Below, piece by piece: positions 6,708-13,127 of a stretch of 13,127 nucleotides of DNA (the first letter of the stretch is position 1; each line of letters opens with the position of its first letter). Under the pieces are notes generated by a model, which was not told the DNA's origin, searched no databases, and saw only the letters and a program-made list of their open reading frames with translations. The DNA is from Bacteroidales bacterium UBA1735. GTDB lineage: Bacteria; Bacteroidota; Bacteroidia; Bacteroidales; Paludibacteraceae. The DNA lies in assembly GCA_002315745.1 (NCBI GenBank), contig DCID01000038.1, positions 1 through 13,127 of the forward strand, in the 5' to 3' direction. Made by a program: the position numbers and the translations under genes.

Positions 6708-7249
6708 CGTTTATACTTATATCTAGCGACCGTTTTACCCTTAGCGATGTCCGTGAGTTTGCCTTTGGTAAACTGCTTGCGAATGGGGGATATGCGGTCG
6801 GTGAATACATGCCCTTCGAGGTGGTCATATTCGTGCTGAACAATACGTGCTTTGAAGTCCGTATAAGTTTCTTCATGCCACTGAAAATCAGCATCTTGAT
6901 AGCGAATAGTAATGGTCTTCGGACGAACTACATTCTCGCTGATTCCAGGGAGTGAGAGGCACCCCTCTGAGTAGCTCACTTTGTCATCACTTTCCTCGAC
7001 AATTTCGGGGTTAATAAAGACCTGTTTGAAGTTCACACAATCGGGATAATCTTCGCCCAATTCGGAACCATCTACAATAAAAAGTCGAATAGACAGTCCC
7101 ACTTGTGGAGCTGCTAATCCACAGCCTTCGGCAGCGGTAAGGGTCTCCTGCATGTTCGCAATGAGTTCCTTGACATCACTACCCTGCTCCACCTCCTCTG
7201 TCGGTTTGCGGAGCGCTGCCTGGCCGTATAGGTATATAGGTAATATCAT
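6704..7249 (-). CDS. def: Peptide deformylase
   Basis: This 181-residue cytoplasmic metalloenzyme removes the formyl group from the initiator methionine of new proteins. All three family motifs are intact: GCGLAAPQ at 42-49, EGCLS at 95-99 and QHEYDH at 138-143. Metal ligands are Cys97, His139 and His143, with catalytic Glu140. Length and the C-terminal basic tail (KTVARYKYKR) are normal. The start codon lies four bases after the ruvX stop and its stop overlaps the next start by four bases, so it is translated as part of the gyrA-to-mntP operon. Confidence 0.98.
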   Translation of the reverse strand: MILPIYLYGQAALRKPTEEVEQGSDVKELIANMQETLTAAEGCGLAAPQVGLSIRLFIVDGSELGEDYPDCVNFKQVFINPEIVEESDDKVSYSEGCLSLPGISENVVRPKTITIRYQDADFQWHEETYTDFKARIVQHEYDHLEGHVFTDRISPIRKQFTKGKLTDIAKGKTVARYKYKR

Positions 7250-7251
7250 TC

Positions 7252-7273
7252 GTTTAGCGTTTAGCGTTTAGAT
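7252..7273. repeat. 7-bp tandem repeat across the ruvX stop and def leader
   Basis: On the plus strand gtttagc occurs twice, followed by gtttaga, starting right after the def ATG (cat at 7247-7249). On the coding strand this gives TAAACGC-type units that encode the last RuvX residues (LNAKR), supply its TAA stop, and form the def ribosome-binding region. Confidence 0.8.
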
Positions 7274-7667
7274 AGTCTTCTAAGATAATACAGGCAGCTA
7301 TCTTGTCCACGACGGATTTATCCTGACGGGCTTTGCGTTTCATACCACCGGTGATCATAGCTTGGTGCGCGAGGGTCGAGGTGAATCGCTCATCGTACGG
7401 CACCAACGGGATAGCCGGGAACCTATTCCTGAACCACCCCATGAACGGCGTGATATAACGCATAGAGTCTGATGGTTGCCCATTGAGTTGGGTTGGAAGA
7501 CCAATGACGACGGTATCTATCTCCCCTTTCGTCAACTCCGTTGTTAGCCAAGCTTGCAACTGATTGGTCTCCATAGTAAGCAACGGATTAGCCGTTATGC
7601 GGAGTGCATCCGTAACGGCTAATCCTGTACGTTTCTGTCCGTAATCGATGGCAAGAATGCGCCCCAT
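7254..7667 (-). CDS. ruvX: RuvX/YqgF-family Holliday-junction resolvase-like nuclease
   Basis: A 137-residue RNase H-fold protein of the YqgF family, an essential factor in many bacteria linked to pre-16S rRNA 5' maturation and described as a putative Holliday-junction resolvase. The acidic active-site residues are visible: Asp8 in AIDYGQKRTG, Glu93 in YDERFTS and Asp121 in KSVVDKIAA. Also typical are VVIGLPTQLNG (53-63) and KRKARQDKSVVD. Length is normal. Its ATG overlaps the stop of the TPR gene by one base (TAATG) and def follows after four bases; a ruvX-def neighbourhood is common in this phylum. Confidence 0.96.
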   Translation of the reverse strand: MGRILAIDYGQKRTGLAVTDALRITANPLLTMETNQLQAWLTTELTKGEIDTVVIGLPTQLNGQPSDSMRYITPFMGWFRNRFPAIPLVPYDERFTSTLAHQAMITGGMKRKARQDKSVVDKIAACIILEDYLNAKR

Positions 7668-8908
7668 TACTTCTCCAGTTCCTCTTGGATAGCTTTATAC
7701 TTATCGTCCATAGAGAAACGATAGTACAGCCCCTTGAGCGTAACCATATAATCGCGGTTATCGGGAGCAATCTTATGCGCTTGCTCGAAGAATGGTAAGG
7801 ACTTACGGAACATCTCGTTCATATCCTCCAATGCCAACTGATACTCCTTGGCATCCGCAATATAAGAAGCCTCTTCATTGATTCTTACCGCTTGGTTGTA
7901 GTAAACACGACCCTTACCAGCAGCCGCATCAGCCATCTTAGGATCTAACTCCAATGCCTTATCAAACTCAGCCAAAGCCACTTCGTAGTTCTTCTGTTCC
8001 TCACTGAGGTTACCCTTAATGAGGTGATACTGAGCTACATTGGGCTCGCGTTCAATCGCTTTATCCAAGTACTCAATGGCTTTAACCTCCTGATTAGAGA
8101 AGATGTAGTAATTGATGAGGTTCTGCAAGAACCAAGGCTCCTGCGGGAAGCGCCATACAGCCTGTTGAAGAACGTTCACGAAGTTAGCCGTATCTTTGAG
8201 CGTTACATACTCCTGATATAAGAACTGATTGACAGCAATAGGTTCGGTCTTACCATCCTTCATCTCGTTCAACACAGCAATAGCCTCTTTATGCAACTCA
8301 GCTTGAATAGCAAACAAAGCCATATAGTACTTGTACTGCATATACGTCGAGTCTATAGGCATCTCAGCCTGGCTCTTCTCATCCTGCATCATAGCCAGTG
8401 TAGGAATACTCAAGTGAGCCTTAAACGCATGATAAGCACCTACAAAATCCTCCTGATCATTGAGATAGATACCATAAGCCACGATGTACTGCTTGGTATA
8501 ATACTCCTTGACAGCCTTTTGCACCTTAGCATGCATCTTGGTATCTACGACCTCACGACCTTTCTTGTCCAGAGTCGGAGTCATCGCAATCGAATCGGCT
8601 TTGATGAAATAGCCCAAACTCTCGATGACTGCCTGTCCGGCTGCGTCTTGATTGATAGGACTACCTGCCAAACGCAGCAGTTGCTGTTGGCTATTCTGCT
8701 CATAACCAATCATACCTGCCCAATACCAGCACTCGGCATTGTTTTGGTATTGTGGGTTATCTAATATCTCCTCCATTAAACGACGGGCTTTGCTGAAATC
8801 AGCACCTTCGCCATAGAGCGACATCTTTACTTCTTTTAATTGGGACTTTTGTGCAAAGCCACATACACTTGCCAGAATCAATCCAGCTAAAATTAAACTC
8901 TTTTTCAT
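7667..8908 (-). CDS. Exported tetratricopeptide-repeat protein
   Basis: A 413-residue protein with a signal peptide (MKKSLILAGLILASVCGFA, cut before Gln20; the Cys at 16 is not in a good lipobox). Helical repeats fill the rest. The clearest TPR units are at about 258-291 (LDKAIEREPN) and 293-326 (FDKALELDPK), with another near 368-398 and weaker ones before 230. TPR proteins act as protein-binding scaffolds; no enzyme motif is present and the partner is unknown. The likely location is the periplasm. The start lies 15 bases after the gyrA stop, so it belongs to the gyrA operon; a TPR gene directly after gyrA is a familiar arrangement in Bacteroidales. Confidence 0.92.
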   Translation of the reverse strand: MKKSLILAGLILASVCGFAQKSQLKEVKMSLYGEGADFSKARRLMEEILDNPQYQNNAECWYWAGMIGYEQNSQQQLLRLAGSPINQDAAGQAVIESLGYFIKADSIAMTPTLDKKGREVVDTKMHAKVQKAVKEYYTKQYIVAYGIYLNDQEDFVGAYHAFKAHLSIPTLAMMQDEKSQAEMPIDSTYMQYKYYMALFAIQAELHKEAIAVLNEMKDGKTEPIAVNQFLYQEYVTLKDTANFVNVLQQAVWRFPQEPWFLQNLINYYIFSNQEVKAIEYLDKAIEREPNVAQYHLIKGNLSEEQKNYEVALAEFDKALELDPKMADAAAGKGRVYYNQAVRINEEASYIADAKEYQLALEDMNEMFRKSLPFFEQAHKIAPDNRDYMVTLKGLYYRFSMDDKYKAIQEELEK

Positions 8909-8923
8909 ACTAATGAATGGTTA

Positions 8924-11515
8924 TTATTCGTTGTTTTCGTTTTCGTTTTCGTTTTGGTTGTCGTTGTCGTTGTCGTTAACAGGCTCTTCCTTCGGAACGA
9001 TGCAGCCGGACATGAGTGTGTCATTACGCTTCTGCAGTTCAATGAGTTTGACACCTTGTGTAGCACGACCCATGACGCGGATAGATGACATATCCATGCG
9101 GATAGCAGTACCCGACTTCGTGATGAGCATCAAGTCATCCTCGTCCGTAACAGCATCAATAGCAATGAGTTGGCCGGTCTTATCGGTGAGGTTCATCGTC
9201 TTGACACCCTTACCGCCACGGTTGGTGATACGATATACGGGTTCGCCTTCCTCATCCAGTAAGGTACGTTTACCAAATCCATGCTCGGAAATGACAAGTA
9301 CAGTCTTATCTGTATTCTTCTCTACACAAATCATACCAATCGCGCGATCGTTCTCTCCGTCGAGCGTAATGGCTTTCACGCCGCTGGCGTTACGACCCAT
9401 TGGACGCACAGTCGATTCGTTGAAGCGAACCACCTTACCATTATAGCTAGCGATGAGCATCTCAGACTGTCCATCCGTTAAGGTAACAGCGATCAGTTCG
9501 TCACCATCACGCAAACCTACGGCATTGATACCATTGGCACGTGGACGGCTATATGCCTCTAAGGTCGTCTTCTTCATCAAACCATTCTTCGTAGCAAAGA
9601 TGAGGAAGTGGTTGTTCACATAGTCGGGATCATTGAGTCCCTTCACATTGATGAACGCACGCACTTTATCGCCCTTATCGAGGTTGATCATGTTCTGAAT
9701 AGCACGACCCTTAGACTGCTTATTGCCTTCCGGCAGTTCATACACTTTCTGCCAGTACAGACGGCCTGCCTCCGTGAAGAACATCATCGTGGAGTGCATC
9801 GATGCCTGGTGTACATATTCGATAAAGTCCTCATCACGCGCCGAACCGGCTTTGGAGCCTATACCACCGCGTGCTTGCTGACGGAACTCGGTCAATGGGG
9901 TACGCTTGATGTAACCCAGGTGCGAGATGGTGATGACCATATCGTCGTCGGCATACATATCTTCGGGGTTGAACTCGGTCGCCATCTTCACAATCTGTGT
10001 GCGACGCTCGTCTCCATATTTGTCTTTGATCTCAGAGAGTTCGTCATTGATCACGTCATAACGCATGATCTCGCTAGCGAGTAACTCATTCAAGTGCTTG
10101 ATTAACTCCTCTAACTCCGCATACTCGGCCTTCAACTCGTCGATACGCAAGCCTGTCAATTGGCTCAGACGCATATCTACGATGGCCTTCGATTGCAGGC
10201 TGTCTAAGTTAAAGCGTTGCTCTAAGTTCGTCTGCGCATCAGCAGGGGTGCGACTCGCACGAATGATCTTCACCACTTCGTCGATGTTATCCACGGCGAT
10301 GATCAATCCCTCTAATATATGTGCACGCTCCTCGGCTTTCTTGAGTTCAAAGCGGGTACGACGTGTCACCACATCCATACGGTGCTCAATGAAGTTACCA
10401 ATGAGGTCACGTAGGTTGAGCAGCATCGGACGACCATGTACAAGGGCGATGTTATTCACACTAAACGACGACTGCAAGGCAGTGAACTTATACAGCTTAT
10501 TGAGCACCACTTGTGCATTGGCATCACGCTTAATATCGATCACGATACGGATATCACGTTTCGACTGGTCAGAGATATCGGCGATACCTTCAATCTTCTT
10601 ATCAGACACTAACTCCGCGATATTCTTCACCAAGTCGGACTTCACCACGCCATACGGCAACTCGGTGATAATGATCTCCTCACGTCCGTTCTCCTTGGTC
10701 TCGATATCTGCATTGGAGCGGATGACGATACGACCGCGACCCGTCTCGAATGCATCTTTAACGCCCTGATAGCCATAGATAGTACCACCCGTGGGGAAAT
10801 CAGGAGCCTTGATATACTCCATCAGCCCTTCGACCGTTATAACCTCTGTCTCGGGGTTCTCAATACGTGCTTTGCAGTTATTGACGTAGGCCATACAGCC
10901 GTCCATCACTTCGGACAAGTTATGGGTCGCCATATTCGTAGCCATACCCACAGCGATACCAGTACCGCCGTTCACCAATAAGTTCGGGAAGCGGCAAGGC
11001 AGTACGGTCGGCTCACGCAGCGTATCGTCGAAGTTGAGCTGCATATCAACCGTATCTTTCTCAATATCGCGCAGCATCTCTTCTGCCAGACGACTCAGAC
11101 GTGCCTCCGTATAACGCATAGCAGCGGGTCCATCACCATCGACTGAACCAAAGTTACCCTGACCATCCACTAAGCAATAGCGCATGTTCCACGGCTGTGC
11201 GAGACGCACGAGCGTACCATAGATAGAACTATCGCCATGTGGGTGATATTTACCCATTACCTCACCGACGATACGGGCACTCTTCTTCGTCTGCTTATCA
11301 GAGTTACAACCTAACTCGTTCATACCGAATAGCACACGGCGCTGAACGGGCTTAAATCCATCGCGTACATCGGGCAGAGCACGACTAACGATGACACTCA
11401 TCGAATAGTCGATGTACGACTTTTGCATTTCCTCGTCAATCTTAACAGGAATGATCTGATCATGCTTGATCAGCTCCTCCTCATTGACTTCTGTTACATT
11501 GTGATCGTTTTCCAT
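8924..11515 (-). CDS. gyrA: DNA gyrase subunit A
   Basis: An 863-residue type IIA topoisomerase subunit that, with GyrB, introduces negative supercoils using ATP. The start MENDHNVTEVNEEEL leads into the conserved SYIDYSMSVIVSRALPDVRDG at about 33-53. The quinolone-pocket region HPHGDSSIYG is at 91-100, and the catalytic tyrosine is Tyr135 in AAMRYTE. The coiled-coil gate spans about 380-510. The C-terminal beta-pinwheel begins near 520 and carries the GyrA box QARGGIG at 547-553, needed for DNA wrapping. The last 18 residues (846-863) are a low-complexity Asn/Asp/Glu tail from a hexanucleotide repeat. It is the first gene of a tight five-gene operon. The leader is long: the nearest strong promoter, at 11997-12028, is about 475 bases upstream, and a weaker box lies nearer. 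Confidence 0.99.
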   Translation of the reverse strand: MENDHNVTEVNEEELIKHDQIIPVKIDEEMQKSYIDYSMSVIVSRALPDVRDGFKPVQRRVLFGMNELGCNSDKQTKKSARIVGEVMGKYHPHGDSSIYGTLVRLAQPWNMRYCLVDGQGNFGSVDGDGPAAMRYTEARLSRLAEEMLRDIEKDTVDMQLNFDDTLREPTVLPCRFPNLLVNGGTGIAVGMATNMATHNLSEVMDGCMAYVNNCKARIENPETEVITVEGLMEYIKAPDFPTGGTIYGYQGVKDAFETGRGRIVIRSNADIETKENGREEIIITELPYGVVKSDLVKNIAELVSDKKIEGIADISDQSKRDIRIVIDIKRDANAQVVLNKLYKFTALQSSFSVNNIALVHGRPMLLNLRDLIGNFIEHRMDVVTRRTRFELKKAEERAHILEGLIIAVDNIDEVVKIIRASRTPADAQTNLEQRFNLDSLQSKAIVDMRLSQLTGLRIDELKAEYAELEELIKHLNELLASEIMRYDVINDELSEIKDKYGDERRTQIVKMATEFNPEDMYADDDMVITISHLGYIKRTPLTEFRQQARGGIGSKAGSARDEDFIEYVHQASMHSTMMFFTEAGRLYWQKVYELPEGNKQSKGRAIQNMINLDKGDKVRAFINVKGLNDPDYVNNHFLIFATKNGLMKKTTLEAYSRPRANGINAVGLRDGDELIAVTLTDGQSEMLIASYNGKVVRFNESTVRPMGRNASGVKAITLDGENDRAIGMICVEKNTDKTVLVISEHGFGKRTLLDEEGEPVYRITNRGGKGVKTMNLTDKTGQLIAIDAVTDEDDLMLITKSGTAIRMDMSSIRVMGRATQGVKLIELQKRNDTLMSGCIVPKEEPVNDNDNDNQNENENENNE
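8927..8980. repeat. Hexanucleotide repeat in the 3' end of gyrA
   Basis: On the coding strand three GACAAC units are followed by three GAAAAC units, with a CAAAAC between the two blocks. They encode DNDNDNQNENENEN at the GyrA C-terminus. Both blocks have a 6-base period, so unit changes would keep the reading frame and alter only the tail length. Confidence 0.92.
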
Positions 11516-11640
11516 ATTGTTTGTTTTAATTACTTTCCACTTTGTTACTTTCCGCGCTTCGCGCTACTATCCGCTTCGCTACGAAAAACGCTTCTAAATA
11601 ACTATATTTTTTATCACAAGTTGCCTTCTCCGTGTGCCTT

Positions 11641-11681
11641 GGCTCTTATTGTCCAACCGCTCCGCTAATGGACGGAGAGCC
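11641..11681 (-). promoter_or_regulatory. Hairpin in the gyrA leader with an alternative pairing
   Basis: ggctct (11641-11646) pairs with agagcc (11676-11681), and inside it gtcca (11651-11655) pairs with tggac (11669-11673). A competing 5-bp pairing, CUCCG with CGGAG, uses bases of the same region. It would form in the gyrA mRNA leader about 125-165 bases upstream of the ATG. There is no U-tract, so simple termination is unlikely. Confidence 0.5.
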
Positions 11682-11698
11682 AATTCACACTACTAAGT

Positions 11699-11855
11699 CA
11701 ACCACAAAGTTACCAAGTTCACAAAGATAAGGATCATTTTTTTACATAAATTAGGAAAAATTAACTAAAAATTACCAAGCAGAAAATTTTTAATAATTTA
11801 TGGTAATTTATGTTTATATATCCCTAGTCTTTGTGCTCTTTGTCTCTTTGTGGTG
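11699..11855. repeat. 157-bp near-palindromic element (MITE-like or REP-like) in the gyrA leader
   Basis: The left arm begins accacaaag (11701) and the right arm ends ctttgtggt (to 11854). Reverse-complementing the right arm gives the same pattern ACCACAAAG-NN-AC-N-AAG-NN-CACAAAGA-NN-AGG over about 32 bases. Further in there is a perfect 10-bp pair acataaatta (11744-11753) and taatttatgt (11804-11813), and a second pair aaattacc (11769-11776) and ggtaattt (11802-11809). The centre is very AT-rich and no ORF is present. No target-site duplication is evident. Confidence 0.7.
11705..11729 (-). promoter_or_regulatory. Possible proximal gyrA promoter boxes
   Basis: On the minus strand TATCTTTG (11729-11722) and TAACTTTG (11712-11705) both fit the -7 pattern TAnnTTTG. 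Neither has a good TTTG 19-21 bases upstream, so these are weak. They lie in the left arm of the palindromic element. Confidence 0.25.
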
Positions 11856-11990
11856 CCTGCTGTAGTAAGTATCTATGACATAACGCGGAACGATAGTTTC
11901 GCAGTCGTCAGGAGAGACTTACGGAAGTAGGCACTTGTGATTTAAAATGTCCCCAGTTATAATCTCACTTTGTTTGAGTTTCTCTCAAAA
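11853..11990 (-). ncRNA. Candidate structured small RNA between greA-HIT and gyrA
   Basis: A strong promoter predicts a start near 11990 with no gene for about 475 bases. The transcript opens with a perfect 6-bp hairpin (CUCAAA/UUUGAG in the DNA at 11984-11989 and 11973-11978). It then folds into a long interrupted hairpin: GUGCCU/AGGCAC (11934-11929 with 11858-11853), GUAAGU/ACUUAC (11922-11917 with 11870-11865), UGAC/GUCA (11910-11907 with 11879-11876) and GCGaAAC/GUUcCGC (11902-11896 with 11891-11885). The stems are separated by bubbles of similar size on both sides. A long bubble-rich hairpin is the general shape of 6S-type RNAs, and the Bacteroidales-1 motif is another candidate, but I recognise no diagnostic sequence. 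The alternative is a structured 5' leader of gyrA. The 3' end is uncertain; the palindromic element follows directly. Confidence 0.5.
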
Positions 11991-11996
11991 ACGCTG

Positions 11997-12028
11997 CAAA
12001 GGTACAACTTTTTTTTGAGATATGCAAA
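11997..12028 (-). promoter_or_regulatory. Consensus Bacteroidetes promoter upstream of the candidate RNA and gyrA
   Basis: On the minus strand a -33 TTTG (12028-12025) and a -7 TACCTTTG (12004-11997) are separated by 20 bases, a near-perfect match to the phylum consensus. The predicted start is near 11990. It lacks the CACCCTTTTTGCA upstream box found at the other two promoters. Confidence 0.85.
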
Positions 12029-12131
12029 TTTTGGCGTAAAATAATTTCATTTTTCTTTTTCGACAGGGTGTCGATAGCCACCACTACCCCCTCTTAAATC
12101 GCAAATAAATGCGGTTTTTGACAAAATGCAC

Positions 12132-12162
12132 AAAAAAAGCGACCTCGACGGGTCGCTTTTTT
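12132..12162 (-). terminator. Terminator of the greA-HIT unit
   Basis: aaaaagcgacc pairs with ggtcgcttttt across a 6-base loop, giving an 11-bp stem flanked by an A-run and a T-run. Read leftward it ends in seven U residues, about 20 bases beyond the HIT gene stop. It is symmetrical enough to work in either direction. Confidence 0.92.
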
Positions 12163-12182
12163 GGTATGTATCTCTACATCGA

Positions 12183-12590
12183 TTATAGCGGATCAATGGC
12201 TTCGGCAATAGAGTTAGCCATTTGAGCCATCTCATCCGCCGAAAGAGACAGTTTAGGGTTACGGAAATTGAGATCTCCTTCCTGATTAAGAGGCACAAGG
12301 TGCACATGGACATGATTAACCTCCATACCTAAAACCGCAACCCCTACCCGCTTGCAGTCGGTTGCTTTCTGGATACCCGCAGCCACTTTCTTGGCAAAGA
12401 CCATGAGTCCCGCTAAGGTCTCATCGTCCAAGTCAAAGATATAATCTGCCTCGGGTTCAGGCAGTTTAGGAATAACCAAAGTATGCCCTTTCTGCAAAGG
12501 ATTGATATCTAAGAATGCATAATAATGCTCATCCTCCGCTACCTTGTAGCTAGGGATCTCACCGTTGATGATGCGTGTAAAGAGAGTCAT
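12183..12590 (-). CDS. HIT-family nucleotide hydrolase or transferase
   Basis: This 135-residue cytoplasmic protein belongs to the histidine-triad superfamily, whose members hydrolyse AMP-linked or dinucleoside phosphates. The triad HVHVH is at 93-97 followed by LVP, with the substrate-loop segment AFLDINPLQKGHTLVIPK at 25-42. Length is normal. The N-terminal Cys pair that binds zinc in some family members is absent. It follows greA across a repeat-filled spacer and ends just before a terminator, so it is the second gene of a greA-HIT unit; this pairing is common in Bacteroidota. The exact substrate cannot be told from sequence. Confidence 0.95.
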   Translation of the reverse strand: MTLFTRIINGEIPSYKVAEDEHYYAFLDINPLQKGHTLVIPKLPEPEADYIFDLDDETLAGLMVFAKKVAAGIQKATDCKRVGVAVLGMEVNHVHVHLVPLNQEGDLNFRNPKLSLSADEMAQMANSIAEAIDPL

Positions 12591-12596
12591 GAACTG

Positions 12597-12644
12597 TAAA
12601 AGTTTAAAGGTTTAAAAGTTTAAAGGTTTAAAAGTTTAAAGGTT
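12597..12644. repeat. 16-bp tandem repeat filling the greA-HIT spacer
   Basis: Three perfect copies of taaaagtttaaaggtt run from 12597 to 12644. Each is two 8-base near-copies (tttaaaag and tttaaagg). The last copy runs into the greA stop codon, and the first ends about 7 bases upstream of the HIT ATG, so the repeat covers the HIT ribosome-binding region. Confidence 0.93.
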
Positions 12645-13113
12645 ACAGGGTTATTTCGAGGACTTCGAACTCGATGATACCAGCGGGGACTTGAACTTGG
12701 GCTTTCTCACCCACTTTCTTGCCCATCAGTCCTTTAGCAATAGGTGTGGTAACGGCAATCTTGCCTGTAGTAATATCCGCTTCGCCTTCGGTCACGAGTT
12801 GATACCATTTCTCCTGGTTATTCTTACAGTTACGCACACGCACCTTAGTCAGGATCTGCACCTCGTTGGTATTGACCGAACTCTCGTCAATGATACGCGC
12901 GTCCATGATCTTACTCTTGAGCGCAGCTATCTTGCTCTCCAAGTGTCCTTGTTCTTCCTTAGCGGCATCATACTCCGCATTTTCACTCAGGTCACCCTTG
13001 TCACGTGCTTCGGCAATAGCCGCAATCACACGTGGACGCTCGGTGCCCTCTAAAAATTGTAATTCATCTTTCAGTTTCTGCAGGCCATCTGCAGTCATAT
13101 ACGTTGTTGCCAT
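12643..13113 (-). CDS. greA: Transcription elongation factor GreA
   Basis: This 156-residue factor enters the secondary channel of RNA polymerase and stimulates cleavage of backtracked RNA. The N-terminal coiled coil (about 8-75) carries the tip GDLSENAEYDAAKEEQ with the two acidic residues Asp41 and Glu44, at the same numbers as in E. coli GreA. The C-terminal FKBP-like domain follows (about 85-156), with TPIAKGLMGKKVGEKAQVQVPAG typical of the family. Length is standard. The upstream end lies 14 bases from the window edge, so its promoter is not visible. Confidence 0.98.
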   Translation of the reverse strand: MATTYMTADGLQKLKDELQFLEGTERPRVIAAIAEARDKGDLSENAEYDAAKEEQGHLESKIAALKSKIMDARIIDESSVNTNEVQILTKVRVRNCKNNQEKWYQLVTEGEADITTGKIAVTTPIAKGLMGKKVGEKAQVQVPAGIIEFEVLEITL

Positions 13114-13127
13114 ATAATAAAAATTTT

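Noticed and set aside
6463..6894. Minus-strand open frame across the def-mntP junction
   Set aside because: It is out of frame with both conserved genes and has no similarity to a known protein.
7667..8908. Lipoprotein signal in the TPR protein (Cys16)
   Set aside because: Val precedes the Cys, which does not fit a lipobox; cleavage after Ala19 fits better.
10065..10769. A 234-codon open frame on the plus strand opposite gyrA
   Set aside because: It is antisense to a well-conserved part of gyrA, has low-complexity Ser/Arg composition and no recognisable domain.
11853..11990. SRP RNA or tmRNA as the identity of the structured RNA
   Set aside because: The conserved SRP apical loop (GGAAGCAGC-like) and any tmRNA tag or tRNA-like ends are absent.
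12060..12074. Small inverted repeat tcgaca-ggg-tgtcga as a terminator
   Set aside because: It lacks a U-tract in the direction of transcription, and the strong terminator at 12132-12162 already closes the unit.

Overview
The window looks like a chromosomal piece of a member of the Bacteroidota, most likely the order Bacteroidales. Three lines point there: promoters of the TTTG-N19/20-TAnnTTTG type in the spacers, a secreted BspA-like leucine-rich-repeat protein ending in a short sorting-like tail, and AT-rich leaders with no clear Shine-Dalgarno sequences. All recognisable genes are read leftward (minus strand). They are described here from high to low coordinates, in the order of transcription.

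Right end (13113-12132): greA and a HIT-family hydrolase form a two-gene unit closed by a strong hairpin terminator. The spacer between them is filled by a 16-base tandem repeat. Next is a 667-bp region without a protein gene (11516-12182). It holds a textbook promoter, a candidate structured RNA that starts just downstream of it, a 157-bp near-perfect palindromic element, and the leader of gyrA with its own hairpin.

Centre (11515-4944): gyrA, a secreted TPR protein, ruvX (yqgF), def (peptide deformylase), and one long ORF joining a complete MntP-type manganese exporter to a complete arginine-deiminase-like domain. Junctions are +15 bp, a 1-base overlap, +4 bp and a 4-base overlap, so this looks like one translationally coupled operon. 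The fusion is the most unusual gene here. It keeps the deiminase catalytic residues but has Tyr where arginine deiminases have a substrate-binding Arg, and the positive-inside rule places the domain outside the cytoplasm.

Left part (4920-1): a secreted BspA-like protein with its own promoter and a composite hairpin terminator; a DUF4143-type AAA+ ATPase with its own promoter; then hsdM and the first codons of a probable hsdS. The last two are the methylase and specificity parts of a type I restriction-modification system that continues off the left edge.

A recurring theme is short tandem repeats (7, 8, 9, 16 and 22 bp) at gene junctions, often directly over the start-codon or ribosome-binding region of the next gene. 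A hexanucleotide repeat inside the gyrA and BspA-like coding ends gives Asn/Asp(/Glu) tails. These are candidate slippage-variable sites; nothing in a single sequence shows that they vary.
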